A DNA stretch of 64,000 nt, from the NCBI GenBank assembly GCA_965263045.1, contig CBDHGK010000026.1, forward strand, positions 1 through 64,000. Direction: 5' to 3'. This document shows, in pieces, positions 9,061 through 18,775 of the stretch. The stretch comes from G963664115 sp965263045 (lineage in GTDB: Bacteria; Acidobacteriota; Terriglobia; 20CM-2-55-15). The stretch's first letter is position 1. Each line of letters starts with the position of its first letter. The position numbers were made by a program, and so were the translations under genes. The notes under the pieces are model-generated. The model was not told where the DNA came from. It did not search any database and saw only the letters and a program-made list of their open reading frames with translations.

Positions 9061-9848
9061 CAGTTCCCGGCAAAGACCGGATGCAATCGATAGCCGCCAT
9101 ACATGGCTTCGATGCGCGCGCCGGCGCCCGCGGCCAGTGCGGCCTGTTCCTCGGCCCATTGGGCTTCAAGGGCCGCACGTTCGGCCAGGCGCCGGTCTTC
9201 GGTCCCCCGGCGGAGTTCCTCTCCACGAAAGCGATCTGCGGCCGCTTCTGTTGCCGCCATGGCGCGGCTGCGGCCAAGCCCGATCAGGGTTCGGATTTGC
9301 CCGAGCGATGCGAGAACATCACCCTCGGTGAGCGCCGCCGATGAGCGATTCGCCCTGCCGGTATCGGGGTCCGCATCGACTCGCTCCCCGATGCGGCCGA
9401 TGGCACGGGTCGTGGCTTCGCGGATTTCGATCAGGTCGGCCCCGGCATCCGCCCGGGCTCCGGCATACTCGAGGCGCCGGTCGCCTTCCACCCGTTGCCG
9501 CTCAAAGGTCGCCACGGCGGCATCGGCGGCATTGGGACCGCTCTGGTAGACGTTGCGGATGTCGGCCTCGGTGACGGTGTCCGACGCCTGCAACACGTCG
9601 CGCCAGCTTCGACTAAAGGACTCGCCGTTATTGGCGAAGTTGCGGACCGACCCGACCATGTCCCCGGCCGGGCCGGTGAAATCCGCGTGCCAGTCGCGCG
9701 CGGTGTGGAGCAGATCCGTAGACGTTGCGACCAGGTCCGCCATCGGGTCCGTGATCGCGCCCACCAGACCCTGCGCCCCGTCGCGGACCTGGGTGAGTTG
9801 GCTCCGGGCAGTCTCGAGTTGCGCGACAAGTTTTTCGAGTTCCCGAAC
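9060..9848 (-). pseudogene. virB5: TrbJ/VirB5-like conjugation protein, 5' end missing
   Basis: The open frame begins right after a TAG near 9849 with VRELEKLVAQLETARSQLT, which is internal coiled-coil text for TrbJ. The usual signal peptide and first 40-50 residues are absent. A GTG at 9764 would give 234 aa (Ala/Arg/Glu-rich helices). The order trbJ-trbL-trbF matches Trb clusters. Immediately upstream lie tandem 20-25-bp repeats like IS21-family ends, so an insertion or deletion event probably removed the start. A secreted pilus-tip or pilus-assembly role is known for the family, but this copy is unlikely to be exported. Confidence 0.65.
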
Positions 9849-9868
9849 CTATAATCCGGCTCTCTAAC

Positions 9869-9915
9869 CCGGGTCAATTTTCAATGCAAAACCCGGATCA
9901 CTTTTCCGTGCAAAT
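9869..9915. repeat. Remnant of an IS21-type end (tandem short repeats)
   Basis: Two diverged tandem copies of a GGxTCAxTTTTCxxTGCAAA unit lie just outside the truncated trbJ. Multiple short repeats of this kind are typical of IS21-family ends. No transposase gene remains. Confidence 0.4.
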
Positions 9916-9916
9916 T

Positions 9917-10438
9917 AACAGGCCGGTGTTGAAATGAGCCTGAAAACTGGAGATCAGTCTGCAGATGGTTTGCCGGCGGAGACAGCGCTGCTCGCAACCG
10001 CCATCTACCTCGGTCGTGGAGAGACGCTCAGTTTCAGCCAGCCCGTCCTATACTCTGGCTGTCGGCCGGCTTGAAACCGAACCCAGCCAGATCACAGAAT
10101 CGGAAATAGTCAAGCCCCATCAAGAGGAATGGCCCCTCTCGGGCCGGGCGAAACAAGACAGACGGCCCTAGCCGTTCCAGGGACGGCAAAAACCCTGGCG
10201 CGATCCGCCTTTTGACCGTTTCAGAAAGGGATTCTGCAACGATCCGGTTTCGACCTGAATTGATATAACCTTGCGGGCGTGATCCATCCGGCTGAAGCTC
10301 AGCTAGAGGGAAAATTGGCTAAACCCAGTGACGACGAGAATCACATGACGAGAATCACATGGAGTGAGTATTTCTGCTCGGTATTGATGCCCAAGGCCTG
10401 GTTACAGTACATTGGTTCCGTGCCGAAGGGAGGATTCT
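9917..10438. other. Intergenic, no gene seen
   Basis: About 520 bases separate the IS end remnant from the ACT-domain gene. I find only short frames without motifs and no repeat. Composition changes here from backbone to chromosomal-type genes. Confidence 0.35.
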
Positions 10439-10882
10439 GTGGCTGAAACCATCCGTCGTATCGACTATTTTTATTTGACAGCACCCAACAAATCGGGCGA
10501 AGGGGTCCGGATATTAAGCACCCTGAAAGAAGCGGGAATTAGCCTGCTGGCATTTTCAGGCTTTCCAAGCGGCCGTCGAAGTCAGATCGACTTCGTACCT
10601 GAAGATCCCGCAGCGTTCCGAAAAGTAGCCCGAAAAGCTGGCTGGAAACTAAGTCCCCGCAAGACGGGCTTTCTGATTGAAGGAAAAGACCAGCTCGGAG
10701 CGTTCCTCAATGTTGTGTCGCGCCTCGCTGACGCCAAGATCAATGTTACTGCCGCGACCGCCGTTTGCACGGGAAAAGGACGCTATGGAGCGCTTCTATG
10801 GGTCAAGGCTTCGGATGTAAGAAAAGCCGCAAAAGAACTCGGCATCAAGAAGCGGGACGCGGCTCCTGTGTCCAGTAAATGA
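10439..10882 (+). CDS. ACT-domain small regulatory protein
   Basis: 147 aa from the GTG at 10439, which has an AGGGAGG ribosome site 5-6 bases upstream. The ATG at 10412 has none. It reads as two tandem ACT-type beta-alpha-beta folds (YFYLTAPNKSGEGVRILSTL, then GFLIEGKDQLGAFLNVVSRL). ACT domains bind amino acids or nucleotides and regulate metabolism. No enzymatic domain is attached, so the ligand is unknown. Monocistronic, with a short Lys-rich C-terminus. Confidence 0.7.
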   Translation: MAETIRRIDYFYLTAPNKSGEGVRILSTLKEAGISLLAFSGFPSGRRSQIDFVPEDPAAFRKVARKAGWKLSPRKTGFLIEGKDQLGAFLNVVSRLADAKINVTAATAVCTGKGRYGALLWVKASDVRKAAKELGIKKRDAAPVSSK

Positions 10883-11099
10883 ATGGGGGGGGCAAGGCGG
10901 CCACCCGGTCCAAGGCCCATCGTAGCGGATCGGTTCCCGAAAAACCGAAATCGTCCTCCCACAGCACGGTAACAGCCTTTTATCGTGTTTCGTATGAAGG
11001 CTTCTACCGCATGAGTTTGCCTGCCTCACCCGAAGCCGCGAAAGTTCATCGCCACCCGAGGGCCCATAACCGTTGGATTGGACTTCGAATGGATAATCT

Positions 11100-11303
11100 G
11101 TGTTGAGACGATGGATCTGTAGCCACAGGCACAAACATGCCGGGCCTTGGCAGGACGAAAAAGGATGGTACATGCGGTGCCTGGACTGTGGTCGGCGGAT
11201 TTCCTGGAGCGAACCATGTCAGATTGCCGACCCCCGAGAGCAGGGCTCTGCGCCAGCCTCGAGCATCCCGAGCACTGCTCGCGATCAGAATTCTCCCTTT
11301 TGA
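11100..11303 (+). CDS. Small zinc-ribbon-like protein
   Basis: 67 aa with ICSHRHKHAGPWQDE, then YMRCLDCGRRISWSEP. This C-x-H...C-x2-C arrangement resembles short zinc-ribbon proteins of unknown function found in many environmental bacteria. The GTG start is uncertain because no clear ribosome site is visible. The C-terminal 25 residues look non-conserved. Confidence 0.4.
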   Translation: MLRRWICSHRHKHAGPWQDEKGWYMRCLDCGRRISWSEPCQIADPREQGSAPASSIPSTARDQNSPF

Positions 11304-11393
11304 GGTCCCCCCCATCGTGGGGACATCTGCTCAATTGGCCCACCTCTTCGGTTAATGCGCTGTACTGAGCGCCAGCGGGCCTGTAGGGGGGGC

Positions 11394-11594
11394 CGTTTCG
11401 ACGCGCCGCTGGCCGATGACTGGAAACTGCGCCTTGAGGGCGCGTACCTGGATTTCGGGCGGAAGACCTATTACGTGAACCACTCCGGTAATAATTCTTG
11501 TGGCCCGGGGAACCCGCGACGGCGTTGCCCCTACAACGTTGAAAATGCGCTTGTCATCGTGCGCCTGGCGATCATTCACCGGTTCGGCGAGTAA
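11394..11594 (+). pseudogene. C-terminal scrap of an outer-membrane beta-barrel protein
   Basis: The frame carries alternating beta-strand text (WKLRLEGAYLDFGRKTYYV, then ALVIVRLAIIHRFGE) ending close to a terminal aromatic residue, as in Opa/OmpA-like barrels. There is no signal peptide or N-terminal barrel upstream, so only the last strands remain. The neighbouring gene at 11728 is also a barrel but not closely alike. Confidence 0.5.
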
Positions 11595-11621
11595 GTATGG
11601 ATGCTGTCGCAAGTTAAGTGA

Positions 11622-11647
11622 CCCCCGGCAAAGCCGGGGGCTTATTT
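11622..11647 (+). terminator. Strong hairpin with T-rich tail
   Basis: Eight-bp perfect stem CCCCCGGC/GCCGGGGG with an AAA loop (11622-11640), followed by CTTATTT. A second small hairpin (GCCCCTTAAAGGGGC) follows at once. It terminates the barrel-remnant transcript and insulates the gene at 11728. Confidence 0.65.
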
Positions 11648-11727
11648 CTGTGAGCCCCTTAAAGGGGCCTGTCAAGAACCGCCAGAAGGTGTGTGGCGGA
11701 AAGCCTGGAGATCCCACAGATAAATCG

Positions 11728-12606
11728 ATGATCTGTTTTCTTGAATCATGGACTCGGACAGCCTTTGTCGCGGCGATCATGATGGCGGTCATTCCGGTTA
11801 TTACATTCGCACAAACCACCGATACCAGAGGTGAAAACGCATCCACGCCAACCGGTGGGACCCCCACACCGCCTGTGTCCGACGCGGCCGCCGATGCGGG
11901 AAGATTCTATTTCGTGACTGGAGTTGTGTTCGACTGGTCGGAAGAAACGCGGTTCCAGGACAAGAACTGCGCGAGCACCTCTCCGGCGGCTCTTTATGGC
12001 TGCGGGAACGGCCTTGACGGCACCCCGTTCGGTGCGCGCGGCGATTTCGGAACAATGACCGGTTTCGATCTCGGGTTCGGCTATGCCATGACACCTGCCC
12101 TTCGGCTGGAAGCTCTTATGGAGTACCACCCGAGCTTTTCCTTCAAGGGTCTCTCCAATTTTGTACAAACCACCGACAGGCAGGATGTTTCAGCGGATTT
12201 GTCCTCCCTGCACGGCGTGCTGGCTGCGTACTGGGATCTGACCGAATTCGCCCTGCCGCGAATCGGTCCCCTCAGGCCGTTTATTGGGGGTGGTGGCGGT
12301 CTGTCCCGCATCACCATTGATGAAACTTTCATGGAGTTCCCGAAGACGACCACCGTCGTTCCCGGCGGAGAACAGGTTAATTTTGCCTGGATGCTGGCTG
12401 CGGGAGTGGCACAATCGCTGGGGGAGAGAGTCACGCTGAACGTTGCCTGGCGTTACACCGATTCCGGTACCGTCGAAACCGGCCAGGCCAAAGGGCGCGT
12501 TGTCTGGCGCGACGGAAGTCGCGACCCGCTGGAGTTTGACCTTGCCAAAACCCGAGCGAATCTCTCGAATCACGGACTTCGGGTATCTTTGCGCTACGTG
12601 TTCTGA
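11728..12606 (+). CDS. Outer-membrane beta-barrel protein
   Basis: 292 aa from the ATG at 11728. Residues 1-28 form a signal peptide (hydrophobic FVAAIMMAVIPVITFAQ with an Ala-Gln cleavage region). A Pro/Thr linker follows, then repeated amphipathic strands rich in Gly and aromatics (GFDLGFGYAMTPALRLEAL, FIGGGGGLSRITI). The last residues, LRVSLRYVF, end in Phe, the usual signal for BAM-dependent insertion. It resembles the Opa/OmpW-like 8-stranded barrel class. No ligand can be named. Confidence 0.75.
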   Translation: MICFLESWTRTAFVAAIMMAVIPVITFAQTTDTRGENASTPTGGTPTPPVSDAAADAGRFYFVTGVVFDWSEETRFQDKNCASTSPAALYGCGNGLDGTPFGARGDFGTMTGFDLGFGYAMTPALRLEALMEYHPSFSFKGLSNFVQTTDRQDVSADLSSLHGVLAAYWDLTEFALPRIGPLRPFIGGGGGLSRITIDETFMEFPKTTTVVPGGEQVNFAWMLAAGVAQSLGERVTLNVAWRYTDSGTVETGQAKGRVVWRDGSRDPLEFDLAKTRANLSNHGLRVSLRYVF

Positions 12607-12628
12607 AGCCGACACGCAGAGTCGGCTC

Positions 12629-12781
12629 GATCACCGGCAGGGGCCGAGCCACGGCCTGCATCAGATCGAACGCGGCCGGATCGTCGATGTCATCGAGTAG
12701 GGTTCCCAGAATGCTGCGAATGCGGGGCTCAAGAGCCTTCACCGCCCTCGGGGTGAAGGCCTTGCTCACCAGCGCCCACAG
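12629..12781 (-). pseudogene. Cytochrome P450 fragment
   Basis: About 51 residues read VSKAFTPRAVKALEPRIRS and then DDPAAFDLMQAVARPLPVI. This is the helix C/D region that follows the DPPEHxRLRRLV motif in bacterial P450s. The I-helix, ExxR and haem-Cys segments are absent on both sides, so it is a relic. Confidence 0.65.
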
Positions 12782-13381
12782 CGGATTGTACGCCACCCCG
12801 CTCTGCCAGCGTTCCCGCAGGAGCACCGCGTTAACGACCGTGGATCGGATCATCGCACTAACTGAAAACATCGCCGATTCCTCGCAGCTGGCGCCTCAAA
12901 GCGCTCAGCGACGACCGCGGGTCCAATAGGCGAGAAGGCGCCCGAGTCGGCAAATCGTTTCGTTCCCGCCACGCCACACGATTTTCACCCGGCAACTCCC
13001 GTCGGAGAACGCTCGCTCGGCTCAGCCTCGCGAGCCTCTCACCTCCGCTCAGAACGCCTCATGCCCGAAGACAACTCGTCGGAAAGCACGGAACAATCGG
13101 AAGACCCCTACCCGTAGCACCGCGCGCCGCGAAGTCGCCAGCATCGACCACGCCCACGGGGACCGGTAACTCCTGAACCTATCGATCTCGATACGGCTAC
13201 CCTTTATCGAGCTGCGTTCGGCGACTTCAACGACTTCGGGACTGGCGGGATTCGGAGACACTTTCCGTTGCGTCCGGAACCGGCGGGAAATTTACGGGGT
13301 TATCCACTTGACTCAACCGCTGAATGACGATTCATCAGTGAATCAGAAGGGGATTATGTGCCTCAGTTACAACGGACCCGA
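12782..13381. other. Intergenic, no gene seen
   Basis: About 600 bases between the P450 relic and the small membrane gene contain only short non-conserved frames. A palindromic TGAATGACGATTCATCA lies near 13320-13336 and could be an operator. Confidence 0.35.
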
Positions 13382-13522
13382 TCACTGATCTAGCTCGGGG
13401 GCCGCTTCTTCTACCGCTTCTTGATTGTCTTCGATGACGCCCTCCGGTTCATTCCTGATCGCGTTGAAGACAATAATCCCGAACAGAACGACGATAGCGG
13501 CGATGATGAGTTTCACTTTCAT
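13382..13522 (-). CDS. 46-aa single-pass membrane protein
   Basis: Starts at ATG 13522 with an AGGAG ribosome site (AGGATAGGAGTGCAAC upstream). Residues 4-20 form one membrane helix (KLIIAAIVVLFGIIVF), followed by an acidic C-terminal tail with many Glu. It was found by reading the sequence because it is shorter than usual ORF cut-offs. The strong ribosome site and clean topology support it. Small acidic membrane anchors of this kind often lie beside transport or stress genes, but the function is unknown. Confidence 0.6.
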   Translation of the reverse strand: MKVKLIIAAIVVLFGIIVFNAIRNEPEGVIEDNQEAVEEAAPELDQ

Positions 13523-13668
13523 GTTGCACTCCTATCCTGTTTGAGTGTCACTGACTCACCCGAACGCGGCCCCGTTTGGCCAGCGTTTCAGGGAGGGGGA
13601 TCCATCGGTACTGGCCATATTACTCTCGCGTGGTTCAGACGGCCAAGAAACAACGACTAGCGTATTAT

Positions 13669-14096
13669 TCATCGGCTTGCAACCTTCGATGCTCGCGACA
13701 ACGGAGCGCCAGCGCCAAGCAGTCCGCGCATTGCCTGCTCGAAGTCCCCTGTGGCCAGTCCGTGGAGGTAGAGATCGGCAAGTAGCTCGCCCAGCTGTTT
13801 CGATTTCCGTCGAAAATACGGCAGGACCTGACTCTCGAATCGATCGGTCGTGTTTCGGACCCGAGCTCGTCGAACCTCCATCGTCCTGTTCATCATTGCG
13901 AAGCGTCGCGGTTCCCCGTGACCGTTCCGGTATCCTCGCCGATTCGGACTCCGCTCCGACTTTTCCCGACCCAGAAACTGCGTGACTTCGTCCTCAAGCA
14001 GCTCCTGTAGCCAGACTTGGGCCGGGACCGTGCCCAGTCCTCCAGAGCCTCATACCCGTTCGTTGACGCCACTGCTGCCGATATGTTCTTCTTCAT
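13669..14096 (-). pseudogene. IS256-family (mutator) transposase remnant
   Basis: The N-terminal half of the family signature is present in pieces across frames: LLEDEV-type text, GREKSERSPNRRGYRNG, then RARVRNTTDRFESQVLP and LADLYLHGLATGDFEQAMRGLLG. At least one frameshift occurs near 13895 and another near 14030. The DDE catalytic domain that should follow is missing beyond 13669. It begins at ATG 14096 (MKKNIS). Confidence 0.75.
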
Positions 14097-14204
14097 GGGT
14101 GGTGTACCTTTCTCCCGGTTGCTACCGGGATTCCTTACGGTTTCGAATGCACTGAAAGCGTACACCGCCTTCTCTTTTTACACACCGATTGGAACGACCT
14201 CGCA

Positions 14205-14627
14205 ATGAGCAAGAACATTTCTAGTGAGCGATGGCAACGGCTGCTAGAGGATGTTGAAGCGGGAAAGACTCAATCGACGTGGACAGTAGAAGAGCTGGAG
14301 GCTACTTGTCGGCGGCATTGGATCGAGAGTGGGGCGGGTCGATCGGATTTCGACTTCAGCGGCTTCTTGGAAAAGCTAGAGCCAGTCGCGTCGATGCTTC
14401 ACGCGGAAATGGTTTGTCGGGAGGGTCAGACGGCGTGGAAGTCGGCGGTCCTGGTCAAAGTGATCCAGTGGGTAATCAAGACAACACCGACAAGGTCTTG
14501 GCCGGGAATAGTAAGGCGGGTGCTTTTCCGGTGTCCGGACTGCGGGAAGCAAGAGCAGGTAGAAGAGAAGATGGACGTGTTCTGTCCCGAGTGCGGCTGT
14601 CGGATGAACTACGCAGATGAAAGCTAA
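14205..14627 (+). CDS. Hypothetical protein with C-terminal zinc ribbon
   Basis: 140 aa, mostly helical. The C-terminus has the four-cysteine ribbon FRCPDCGKQ ... VFCPECGCRM. The N-terminal part (SSERWQRLLEDVEAG) is not a family I recognise. The ATG at 14205 follows a weak purine stretch. A zinc-bound structural knuckle is likely; the function is unknown. It ends before a hairpin and is convergent with the transglycosylase gene. Confidence 0.55.
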   Translation: MSKNISSERWQRLLEDVEAGKTQSTWTVEELEATCRRHWIESGAGRSDFDFSGFLEKLEPVASMLHAEMVCREGQTAWKSAVLVKVIQWVIKTTPTRSWPGIVRRVLFRCPDCGKQEQVEEKMDVFCPECGCRMNYADES

Positions 14628-14690
14628 GCCCCATAATCGAGGAAAAGGCGGCAATTTGCCCGCCGTGCATGGCCGTCGAACTGCCTAAGA

Positions 14691-14709
14691 TGGTCTCCTT
14701 GGGAGACCA
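14691..14709. terminator. Hairpin between convergent genes
   Basis: Perfect 8-bp stem TGGTCTCC/GGAGACCA with a 3-nt loop. It has no long T-run, so terminator activity is inferred from its position between the convergent genes ending at 14627 and 14941. Confidence 0.4.
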
Positions 14710-14744
14710 GAGTTATAACCGAATCTGGTGTTTGAGGGATTGGG

Positions 14745-14793
14745 TGCGTTGACGAGACGTCGGGGTCGGAGACCGGCAGGGTTCTGTCAGGAA
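14745..14793. repeat. 49-bp dispersed repeat, copy A
   Basis: This stretch matches 36651-36699 with a few mismatches, and its last 20 bases (core GGCAGGGTTCTGTTAGGAA, with one change here) recur at 16080-16098. It may be a worn IS end or an intergenic repeat family. Nothing else is visible in 14628-14940. Confidence 0.45.
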
Positions 14794-14940
14794 CTGTTCC
14801 TTTGTGCAATCACGCCCGTCGTTACGCAACGATCCGGGCCGGCTACACTTCCGTATCGACCGGAGACCCAGACACCGTGGCTTAAGCTGCTGCAGAGGAA
14901 TCTGGAGTTCGACCGGACCCCGCCATGCCCGGGGTGACGA

Positions 14941-15948
14941 TCAGCGTTCGAGCAGCCCATGACCTGCAATCCGATTGGCCAAGTACCCCAGGGTTATTGC
15001 GAAGAAATGCGAACGATTCCAGCGGAAGAAAGCGCGATAGTTCTGGTAGACAAGGAACGCGGGCTCCAGCTCTTCAGATGGCAACACAATCGAGCCTTGG
15101 ATGTTCGCCATCGGTAGCGCCGTACCGTCGATCCGCCGCACGCCAAGCGCCCGCCATTCATCGATGGGCTTCATCGTACCGAGTCCCGTGAGGCTCCGAT
15201 CGAAGCCGGAAGGTATCTGGACCTGCCGGCCCCAGATGTATCCGGGCTGCCAGGCCGTCGCCATGAAGCCCGCAGCTGATTCCAGCGCGTCCGCCGTGCT
15301 CTGCCAGATGTCCTTGCGGCCGTCTCCATCTCCGTCTCTGGCGAAATCGATGAACGTGGAAGGCATGAACTGAACCTGCCCCATTGCACCGGCCCACGAG
15401 CCCTGCATGTCGGTGGGAGCGATGTGCCCCTGGTCGAGAATCCTCAATGCATGGATCAGTTCGCGCCGGAACATGGCGGAGCGGCGATCGTCGTGGGCGA
15501 GAGTCGCCAAGGCTCGAATGACCGGGAAGCCACCCTGGGTGGAGCCAAAGTTGCTTTCGATGCCCCAGGCGGCGACGAGCACGGAACCCGGTATGCCATG
15601 GCGTGCGGTGATACCGGAGAGCAACTCCCGATGGCTCTCCAGCAAGCGACGGCCTCGCTCAATTCGCTCCTCGGACGCAACCCGGTCGAGATAGGTCCAG
15701 AAATCCAGCCGAAACTCCGGCTGGTTCCGATCCAGCTCGACCACACGTTCGAGCGGCGTGATCCCGGTCAGCGCAGCCTCGACCGTGGCTTCGGAGATTC
15801 CAGCAATGATCGCTTCGGTCCGAAGACCCTCAAGCCAATTGGCGAACTGCGCTTCTTCCTGCAATCCCTCGACTGCCCCACCATAGGATGCCGACATCCA
15901 CATCGCGGCCGAGGTAGCCAGTATCATCAGGATCGCCGCTGTCCGCAT
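14941..15948 (-). CDS. mltB: Lytic murein transglycosylase, MltB family
   Basis: Cleaves the glycan strands of peptidoglycan in the periplasm, leaving 1,6-anhydro-muramyl ends. 335 aa with a signal peptide (1-25, ending in an Ala/Ser/Gly-rich region). The catalytic Glu is in AAWGIESNFG (E131). The GSWAGAMGQVQFMPSTF motif and the DGDGDGRKDIW segment are the family hallmarks. No C-terminal peptidoglycan-binding domain is present, so it is the short form. It is monocistronic. Confidence 0.88.
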   Translation of the reverse strand: MRTAAILMILATSAAMWMSASYGGAVEGLQEEAQFANWLEGLRTEAIIAGISEATVEAALTGITPLERVVELDRNQPEFRLDFWTYLDRVASEERIERGRRLLESHRELLSGITARHGIPGSVLVAAWGIESNFGSTQGGFPVIRALATLAHDDRRSAMFRRELIHALRILDQGHIAPTDMQGSWAGAMGQVQFMPSTFIDFARDGDGDGRKDIWQSTADALESAAGFMATAWQPGYIWGRQVQIPSGFDRSLTGLGTMKPIDEWRALGVRRIDGTALPMANIQGSIVLPSEELEPAFLVYQNYRAFFRWNRSHFFAITLGYLANRIAGHGLLER

Positions 15949-16077
15949 TCCCGTGCACCCACTATCTGATCATTTGACTGACACGCACCCAAGGCGCACA
16001 TACCAACAAATCAGAACTCGCCACTACAATCAAGCCCACCGATTCTCCCACATCCCTAAGACAGATGCACGAGTCTG

Positions 16078-16099
16078 CCGGCAGGGTTCTGTTAGGAAC
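16078..16099. repeat. Dispersed 22-bp motif, copy B
   Basis: Contains GGCAGGGTTCTGTTAGGAA, shared with 14773-14793 and 36679-36699. It lies alone in the 15949-16313 spacer, which otherwise shows no gene. Confidence 0.4.
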
Positions 16100-16313
16100 A
16101 AACGGACAATTTCCTGAACACCGGGACATCCTGCTGGTCTCGGTGAAACTGTGGCTCTTGCGGGACTGGCTTCGGATTCCCGCGCACCCGGTCATTCTGA
16201 TTTTCGGGTTGTTCACCCGGGCAGAACGTCTACGTACTCAGCATCCTTCCCGATTTCCTGATTCGCTTCGTGTTGTAGCTCCTGACGCACAGCGTCGATC
16301 CGGAGTCTCTTCT

Positions 16314-18688
16314 TCAAGGAATTGTTGGAGCCGTCGTCGGCGCCACGGACAACTCCAGGAGCTGGCCGTCCTGCCCGGTGAACCGGATCATCCCGGTCGC
16401 GGTCTGGCCCGGGTAGCGGCTGAAGAGAATGAATTGAGTGGTCCAGCCACCGTCCGCCGCAAAATGGGGGAAGAACAGGCCGGATGCAGGGGTGGCGCGT
16501 TTTCATCCACCGGCGGAGTCGTCGTGGCCAGAATGTCGCCGCGTTGGTTGAGCACCAGCCGCAGGCCGACAACGGCGATGTCGGGCGCGGTGGAGGTAAT
16601 CCTGAGAATTCCCGAGAACGGGGTGGTCAAGGCGGGAAAGAATTCATCAATGAATCGCGCCACGTGGCCCGATGCGGGAAGGGTGAGCGGCTCGGTGGAT
16701 CCGGTTGCGGTCCCGTCCAGGTCCGTCAATTCGAGCCGGACCGTCGTGGGTGCATCCGACGTGTTGGTCAGGGCGATGCCGCTGCGCACCGCGCCGAGTG
16801 TGGCGAGTGTACCGGCGGTGCCGCCCGCCTCGACATACAGGCGGAAGGCGGCGCCGGCGGTGGATGCCGGGACACCGGCCTCGGACACGGTCGTGCCGTC
16901 TTTCTGGAACGTGAAGACACTGACCCCCGACGGCGCGGGCTGTCCCGGGTCGGGCACCGCGCGGACCGATCCGGCCTCGAGGGGACCGGTGGGACTGGAA
17001 GTCCGGAGGCGCGTCGCACTGCGTGGGGGGATCGCATAGGAGAATGTCGATCTGATCCTCCCATCATCAAGCGTCAGGGTCGCCGGAGTGGCGGCTTCTG
17101 TCTGGCTGCCGGGTCCGAAGAACTGCACGTTCCCACTGATGGGGGCATGGGTGGGGTTGACGAGGATGACCTGGGTGGTCCAGCCGCCGCCTGCGGCGAA
17201 ATGCGGAAAGTAGACCGTGCCGGTGGTGGGGACCGCGAGCGGCGCGACGGGAAGCGTCGTCATCAGGAACTCGGAGCGCTCATTGACGACCCCGCGTAGC
17301 GCGATGACGGCGACCGGGAGGTCGGCGGTGAAGGTGAATGTGCCCTCGATCGCGCTGCCGCCGTTAAAAGGCTCTTCGTTCAGGAATCGTGCCATCTGTT
17401 CCCGGGGCCCGAGCGTCACAGTGCCGTGTCCGGAGTCGATGCCATCGCTGCTGGTGAAGAAGAAGGTGATCGTGGCGGCCGTGTCGTTGGGATTGGCCAG
17501 GGCGAGGCCGGTGCGGACCGGCCCGTCGGTCTCGGCGAAGATCCGTCCCTCCAGAACGGGGACAGAGGCCGGGACGCCGGCTTCCGAGACGAGAATCCCG
17601 CTCGGCCGGGACCCGAATATGGCCAATCCGGCGGGCTGGGGCATCCCAGGATCGGTCTCCACCTGTCCATATCCGACACGGAGCGCGGCCGACGTGCCCT
17701 GGGAGATGAGGGAAGTTCCGCCCCCGTCGGGGACGGCGAACGTCTGACCCGGTGACACTGTCAGAGCGAGGGCGGTGGTTCCGGTGCGGGAAATCGAATC
17801 GCTCACGTTGACAGTGATTGAGTGGACTCCTGAAGAGGTGCCGCTCCCTACAGTTGCGAGGAACGAGAACACATTGTCGCCCGAAACCACATCGCCGTTT
17901 GTGCCATCGTCAAACAGGGTTTGTGCGGCGGATCCTCCGATCGAAGAGAGGTCGGCAGTTACCGTGATACCCGTGCTTGCGGGGTTTGTTCCGGGTGTGA
18001 CGGTCACCGTGAACAGCACGGATGTCCCGGTTGGCGCGGATGCCGGTGAGGCGATGCCGGTTGACGTCAACGTAGATTCGATGACGGTCATGCTGTTTAC
18101 GTTGACCAGGTGTTCACGTGAAACCGCTCCGCTGAAATAATCGATGGTGGGTGTATCCGAGAATACACCGCCAAAATTAGATATCGGCTGCGCCACTATC
18201 GCATCAACGATGTCCATTCCGTCGCCGATTACGCGTGCGAATACGGTGAATCCACCGTTCTGAGCATCCAGATTCGCTGAATTATCGGTGAGGTTGACAA
18301 ACCATTGATTCGTGGCGCTGTTGGCATTTCCCCCAACTTTGGCCATTGCGATGGTTCCACGGATGTTGGACAGGCGGAATTCGTTGGCGACAGGAGGGTC
18401 CGAGGGGACTTCGGATACTTCGCCATCGGTCCCCATACTGAAACCGCCTCCTTGAAGAATAAAGCCAGGTATTGCGCGGTGGAAAAACGTGCCGTCGTAA
18501 TCGCCGTCACGAACGTAGTTGAGGAAGTTGGCTACAGTGTTGGGCGAAACGTCGTCGAGTAGCTCTATGGCAAAGCCGCCGAGCACCGTGTCCACGTAGA
18601 CTGTTGTTCGATCACTATCGGCCTGGGCCTGGGCGGTCGCCACAGACAGGAGTGCGACGAGAACGACGTTGAGCTTCTTGAAAGTCAT
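16314..18688 (-). pseudogene. Secreted cyclophilin fused to repeat modules, 3' frameshift
   Basis: A signal peptide (1-22) is followed by a cyclophilin-type peptidyl-prolyl isomerase domain (about 27-200; TFFHRAIPGFILQGG, GTIAMAKVGG, NQWFVNL). Then come an Ig-like/CARDB-type stretch (about 210-310) and two or three copies of a surface module containing FPHFAAGGGWTTQVILVNP and EAGVPAS. The open frame runs to 16388. A frameshift near 16485 breaks the last module: in the next frame SGLFFPHFAADGGWTTQF continues to a TGA at 16314-16316. The product may be secreted to the cell surface. Without the shift the protein would be about 790 aa. The same GGGW module occurs in the gene at 35059. Confidence 0.75.
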
Positions 18689-18775
18689 CTGAAAGAATTG
18701 TTCCTTACGGTTTCGCAGACAGTCCCCGCGACTGTCGCCGCAAATAGAACAACCTCCATCCGAGACATCCGGATT

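Noticed and set aside
16065..17039. 324-codon ORF antisense to the cyclophilin fusion
   Set aside because: Low-complexity Arg/Gly text without domains; the opposite strand has signal peptide and domain evidence.
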